DNA from: Halobellus inordinatus
GTDB taxonomy: Archaea > Halobacteriota > Halobacteria > Halobacteriales > Haloferacaceae
Length of the DNA: 64,000 nucleotides
Direction of reading: 5' to 3'
NCBI RefSeq assembly: GCF_024464655.1
Contig: NZ_JANHAV010000012.1
Span: 29,664-93,663, forward strand
The notes beneath the pieces were generated by a model. It searched no databases. It had not been told where the DNA came from and was given only the letters and a program-made list of their open reading frames with translations. The position numbers were made by a program, and so were the translations under genes. This document shows positions 62,115 through 64,000 of the stretch, piece by piece. Every line of letters begins with the position of its first letter. Positions within the stretch are counted from its first letter, which is position 1.

Positions 62115-62939
62115 ACGGGAGCGTTGGGTTCAACCGTCTTATACCTGATCGCTTCGGTCCGAACATACCCGTGAACGCCGACGGTAGGGGTTGCACGTCT
62201 TCACACAGCCGATTTCACGCTGTCGCGTGATCGGGTGCGCGAGGGTATACAACAGCGACGATAGCCACCGACAGATTTCAGCGTAACGTATTATTATTAG
62301 GCGTCCTGAACGCACTATAACGCAGTGACCGAACGCGCTGAGGGAGTATTCTTCATAATCAAACAAAATCGTACATTTTTGATAAAGACGGATACTGGTG
62401 TAAGTCGTCGACAAACTATCAAGAACAAGACCTATTCTTGAAATCGATTCGTCGACGGGAGTACTGACAGAAGTAGTAGTGAATTTTCCCCCAAACATTA
62501 GACTGGTGGCCAAAAGTTTCTGACGACCTTGGCATCTATTCCCTCTGAAAACAGCGCAACGCTGTTCTCGATCCGGAGCGACTGGCGGTAACAATAGTAC
62601 GCCTGTTATAGGCCGTCGACCCCGCCGCTGTCAGCGGATTCGACGCGGGAAACGACCGTTCGCCAACATACACTACCCGTAGCGACCCGGTCTCCGTGGT
62701 TGCTCACTAACCACGAAGTCTCCGGCGGGACTCAATGTGATATATGTGAATGCCGTCGGTGATACCGCCGGACCTGTATCTGTACGCAAATGTTGCGGGT
62801 AAAAAGATGGATTGGAAGTAGCCACGATATTTTTGTTAAAGCTACTGGCCGAGGTCGCGGGAAAGTTGCGTTCTGTTATTTGATATACCGGCGGCCGATC
62901 GGTGTGAACGCTTATAATCGATGAGTCTTACCTGAGAGT
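62115..62939. other. 825-base gap with a diverged palindromic element
   Basis: Besides the IclR promoters (62138-62145 minus strand; TTATAATC at 62912-62919 plus strand), this region holds a diverged copy of the 86-base element and small repeats such as TCAAGAA/TTCTTGA near 62419-62441 and CGTGGTT/AACCACG near 62696-62716. Long minus-strand frames occur but with unusual composition and no recognisable family. It looks like decayed accessory DNA. Confidence 0.45.
62181..62264. mobile_element. diverged copy of the 86-base element
   Basis: It aligns along its length with 40730-40815: TTGCACGTCTTCACACA (from 62191) matches TTGCAAGTCTTCACGCA, then an inner hairpin TTCACGC...GCGTGA and a right end CAACAGCGACGATAG related to CAAACGCTACTATAG. 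The inner stems differ by paired changes, so the structure is kept although the sequence is not. Outer arms are degraded and no target duplication is visible. Confidence 0.55.
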
Positions 62940-63707
62940 ATGAATGATAACGATAAACCCCGCACGATTCGGGCCGTCGAGCGGGCGTCTCGGATAATCG
63001 AGGAACTCGAAAACGAGGGGGCAATGACCCTCTCGGAGATCTCGAACGATCTCGATATATCGAAGAGTACGGTCCACACGTACCTCTATACCCTCTCACA
63101 GGAAGGACTGATCACCAAGCACAACGACGGCTATCGGCTGAGTCTTCGGTATCTCAGCCTCTCTGAACGGGTGAAAAACCGAATCGGTATCTACGATTTC
63201 GTAACGCAGGAAGTAGACGAACTGGCCGAAAAGACCAAAGAACGCGCGCAGTTTGCGATGCTAGAAGACGACAGCGTGATCTACATCTATCGATCGAAAG
63301 GCGAAAACGCGATTCCGACGACGCTCTCGATCGGGCAGTACGTCTATCCGCACAGCGTCGCCTCCGGGAAGGCGATCCTGGCATATCTCCCAGATCATCG
63401 CGTGGACGAGATCATCGACAAGCACGGGCTGCCAAAGCAGACCGAAAACACGATCACCGACCGCAAGACGTTCAAGCAAAATCTCGATACGGTACGCGAG
63501 CGTGGGTACGCGATGGGCAACGAGGAACGTCTGCGTGGCGTCCGGTGTATCGCGACGCCGATCCGAAACGACACGGGTCGCGTGCTGGGTTCGATCAGCA
63601 TTTCGGGGCCAGTTCGCCGGATGAGCGATGATCGGATCGAGAACGAACTCCGCGATCAACTGTTGCAGTCGACCAACGTGATCGAGGTAAACGCGAAACT
63701 CTCGTGA
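62940..63707 (+). CDS. IclR-family transcription regulator
   Basis: Encodes 255 residues. Residues about 9-75 form the winged helix (TLSEISNDLDISKSTVHTYLYTL); the effector domain has HSVASGKAILAYLPDHRVDEI and GVRCIATPIRNDTGRVLG. TTATAATC at 62912-62919 lies 21-28 bases before ATG. It precedes the extradiol-type VOC gene in the same direction, whose promoter has an operator-like repeat, so it is the likely regulator of that gene. Confidence 0.87.
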   Translation: MNDNDKPRTIRAVERASRIIEELENEGAMTLSEISNDLDISKSTVHTYLYTLSQEGLITKHNDGYRLSLRYLSLSERVKNRIGIYDFVTQEVDELAEKTKERAQFAMLEDDSVIYIYRSKGENAIPTTLSIGQYVYPHSVASGKAILAYLPDHRVDEIIDKHGLPKQTENTITDRKTFKQNLDTVRERGYAMGNEERLRGVRCIATPIRNDTGRVLGSISISGPVRRMSDDRIENELRDQLLQSTNVIEVNAKLS

Positions 63708-63816
63708 GTGCAATCACCGGTCGTCCCCTCACCTCAGCGTCCGACACACAACTGCTCGCAGCGGTGCGTTCCTCTGGGCGCTGACCGATATCTGTCACAA
63801 TTTAACCAAAACTTTA

Positions 63817-63829
63817 TTACCGATGGTAA
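63817..63829. promoter_or_regulatory. operator-like repeat overlapping the VOC promoter
   Basis: TTACC-GAT-GGTAA (63817-63829) is a perfect inverted repeat that overlaps the TATA-like CTTTATTA (63812-63819) about 27 bases before ATG 63843. A bound regulator, probably the IclR protein encoded just upstream, would block transcription there. Confidence 0.5.
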
Positions 63830-63842
63830 ATTTTCCCGATAT

Positions 63843-64000
63843 ATGGGTATTGCAACCCTTGCACATGCCGAGTTGTACTGTCCAGACCTCGAAGCGTCGC
63901 TCGAACACTTCCGCGACACGATGGGAATGTACGTCCGCCACGAGGAGGACGACGCCTACTACCTCGCCGCCTACGGCGACTGGCAGGACTACACGCTCAT
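63843..64000 (+). CDS. VOC-family extradiol dioxygenase-like protein (partial)
   Basis: The window ends after 52 codons. MGIATLAHAELYCPDLEASL and GMYVRHEEDDAYYLAAYG are the first module of catechol 2,3-dioxygenase-type VOC proteins; the His in AHAELY is the usual first iron ligand. A TATA-like box at 63812-63819 and an inverted repeat at 63817-63829 precede it. It probably opens a meta-cleavage gene cluster to the right. Confidence 0.75.
   Translation, partial: MGIATLAHAELYCPDLEASLEHFRDTMGMYVRHEEDDAYYLAAYGDWQDYTL

Noticed and set aside
62139..62594. Minus-strand frame of 151 codons in the gap between IclR genes
   Set aside because: It runs through the palindromic element, has mixed composition and no family resemblance.

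Overview
The window is haloarchaeal DNA (class Halobacteria). It is GC-rich, its proteins are strongly acidic, many genes have a TATA-like box about 22-31 bases before the start codon (leaderless transcripts), ATGA/GTGA stop-start overlaps are common, and twin-arginine signals and lipoboxes mark exported proteins. Family-level markers include aIF-1A, archaeal AMP phosphorylase, a halobacterial transducer and an IS1341-type TnpB. I saw no tRNA, rRNA or CRISPR array. The ParA locus, TnpB, decayed genes and small palindromic elements make the right half look partly plasmid-derived, but I cannot tell chromosome from megaplasmid.

Left part (1-10942). A minus-strand nosL-nosD-nosF-nosY cluster for nitrous oxide reductase maturation (no nosZ next to it) is followed by a P1B-type metal ATPase whose membrane motifs indicate Zn/Cd/Pb, a CatE-like VOC protein, an MBL-fold hydrolase, and an SCO1 / TlpA-like / CcdA set for copper and thiol handling outside the membrane.

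Galactoside locus (11046-23633). One tightly packed minus-strand operon encodes a CUT1 ABC importer (binding lipoprotein, two permeases, ATPase), a galactonate-dehydratase-type enolase, an SDR dehydrogenase, a GH36 alpha-galactosidase and a GH42 beta-galactosidase. Divergent from it are an IclR regulator and a KDPG/KDPGal aldolase. Together they describe import and hydrolysis of alpha- and beta-galactosides and oxidation of galactose by a De Ley-Doudoroff-type route; a lactonase and a KDGal kinase are not in the window.

Middle (23.7-53.3 kb). Housekeeping and accessory genes: a membrane HTH protein, a subtilase, a surface protein preceded by a short leader ORF, DUF1684, CysE, an overlapping flavin reductase / M20 peptidase / P-loop DUF1611-like operon, CBS protein, YqeC and MobA, a PD-(D/E)XK-like protein, an iron alcohol dehydrogenase, an HTH/small membrane protein pair, a group of Cys-motif membrane proteins with a DsbA-like protein, an AEC transporter, a CDP-alcohol phosphatidyltransferase, a Gfo/Idh/MocA-aldo/keto reductase fusion, a glycosyltransferase, aIF-1A, a chemotaxis transducer, AIM24, an APC transporter, an aldo/keto reductase and AMP phosphorylase. 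Three convergent gene junctions carry 74-86 base nested palindromes; one has 18-base terminal inverted repeats and a 9-base direct repeat that looks like a target duplication.

Accessory right part (53.3-59.1 kb). TnpB with a 3' omega-RNA-like hairpin, an apparent orphan copy of that hairpin upstream, a small CxxH/CxxC protein, a decayed Na+/Ca2+ exchanger, then a partition-like module: an AT-rich array of 8-base motifs in strict 13-base register, a ParA-type ATPase whose P-loop lacks the signature lysine, and an overlapping small acidic partner gene. An ASCH-like protein and a frameshifted multi-helix channel protein follow.

Right end (59.5-64 kb). An amidohydrolase and a Rieske protein, two IclR regulators and the start of an extradiol-dioxygenase-type VOC gene suggest an aromatic-compound catabolic locus continuing beyond the window.
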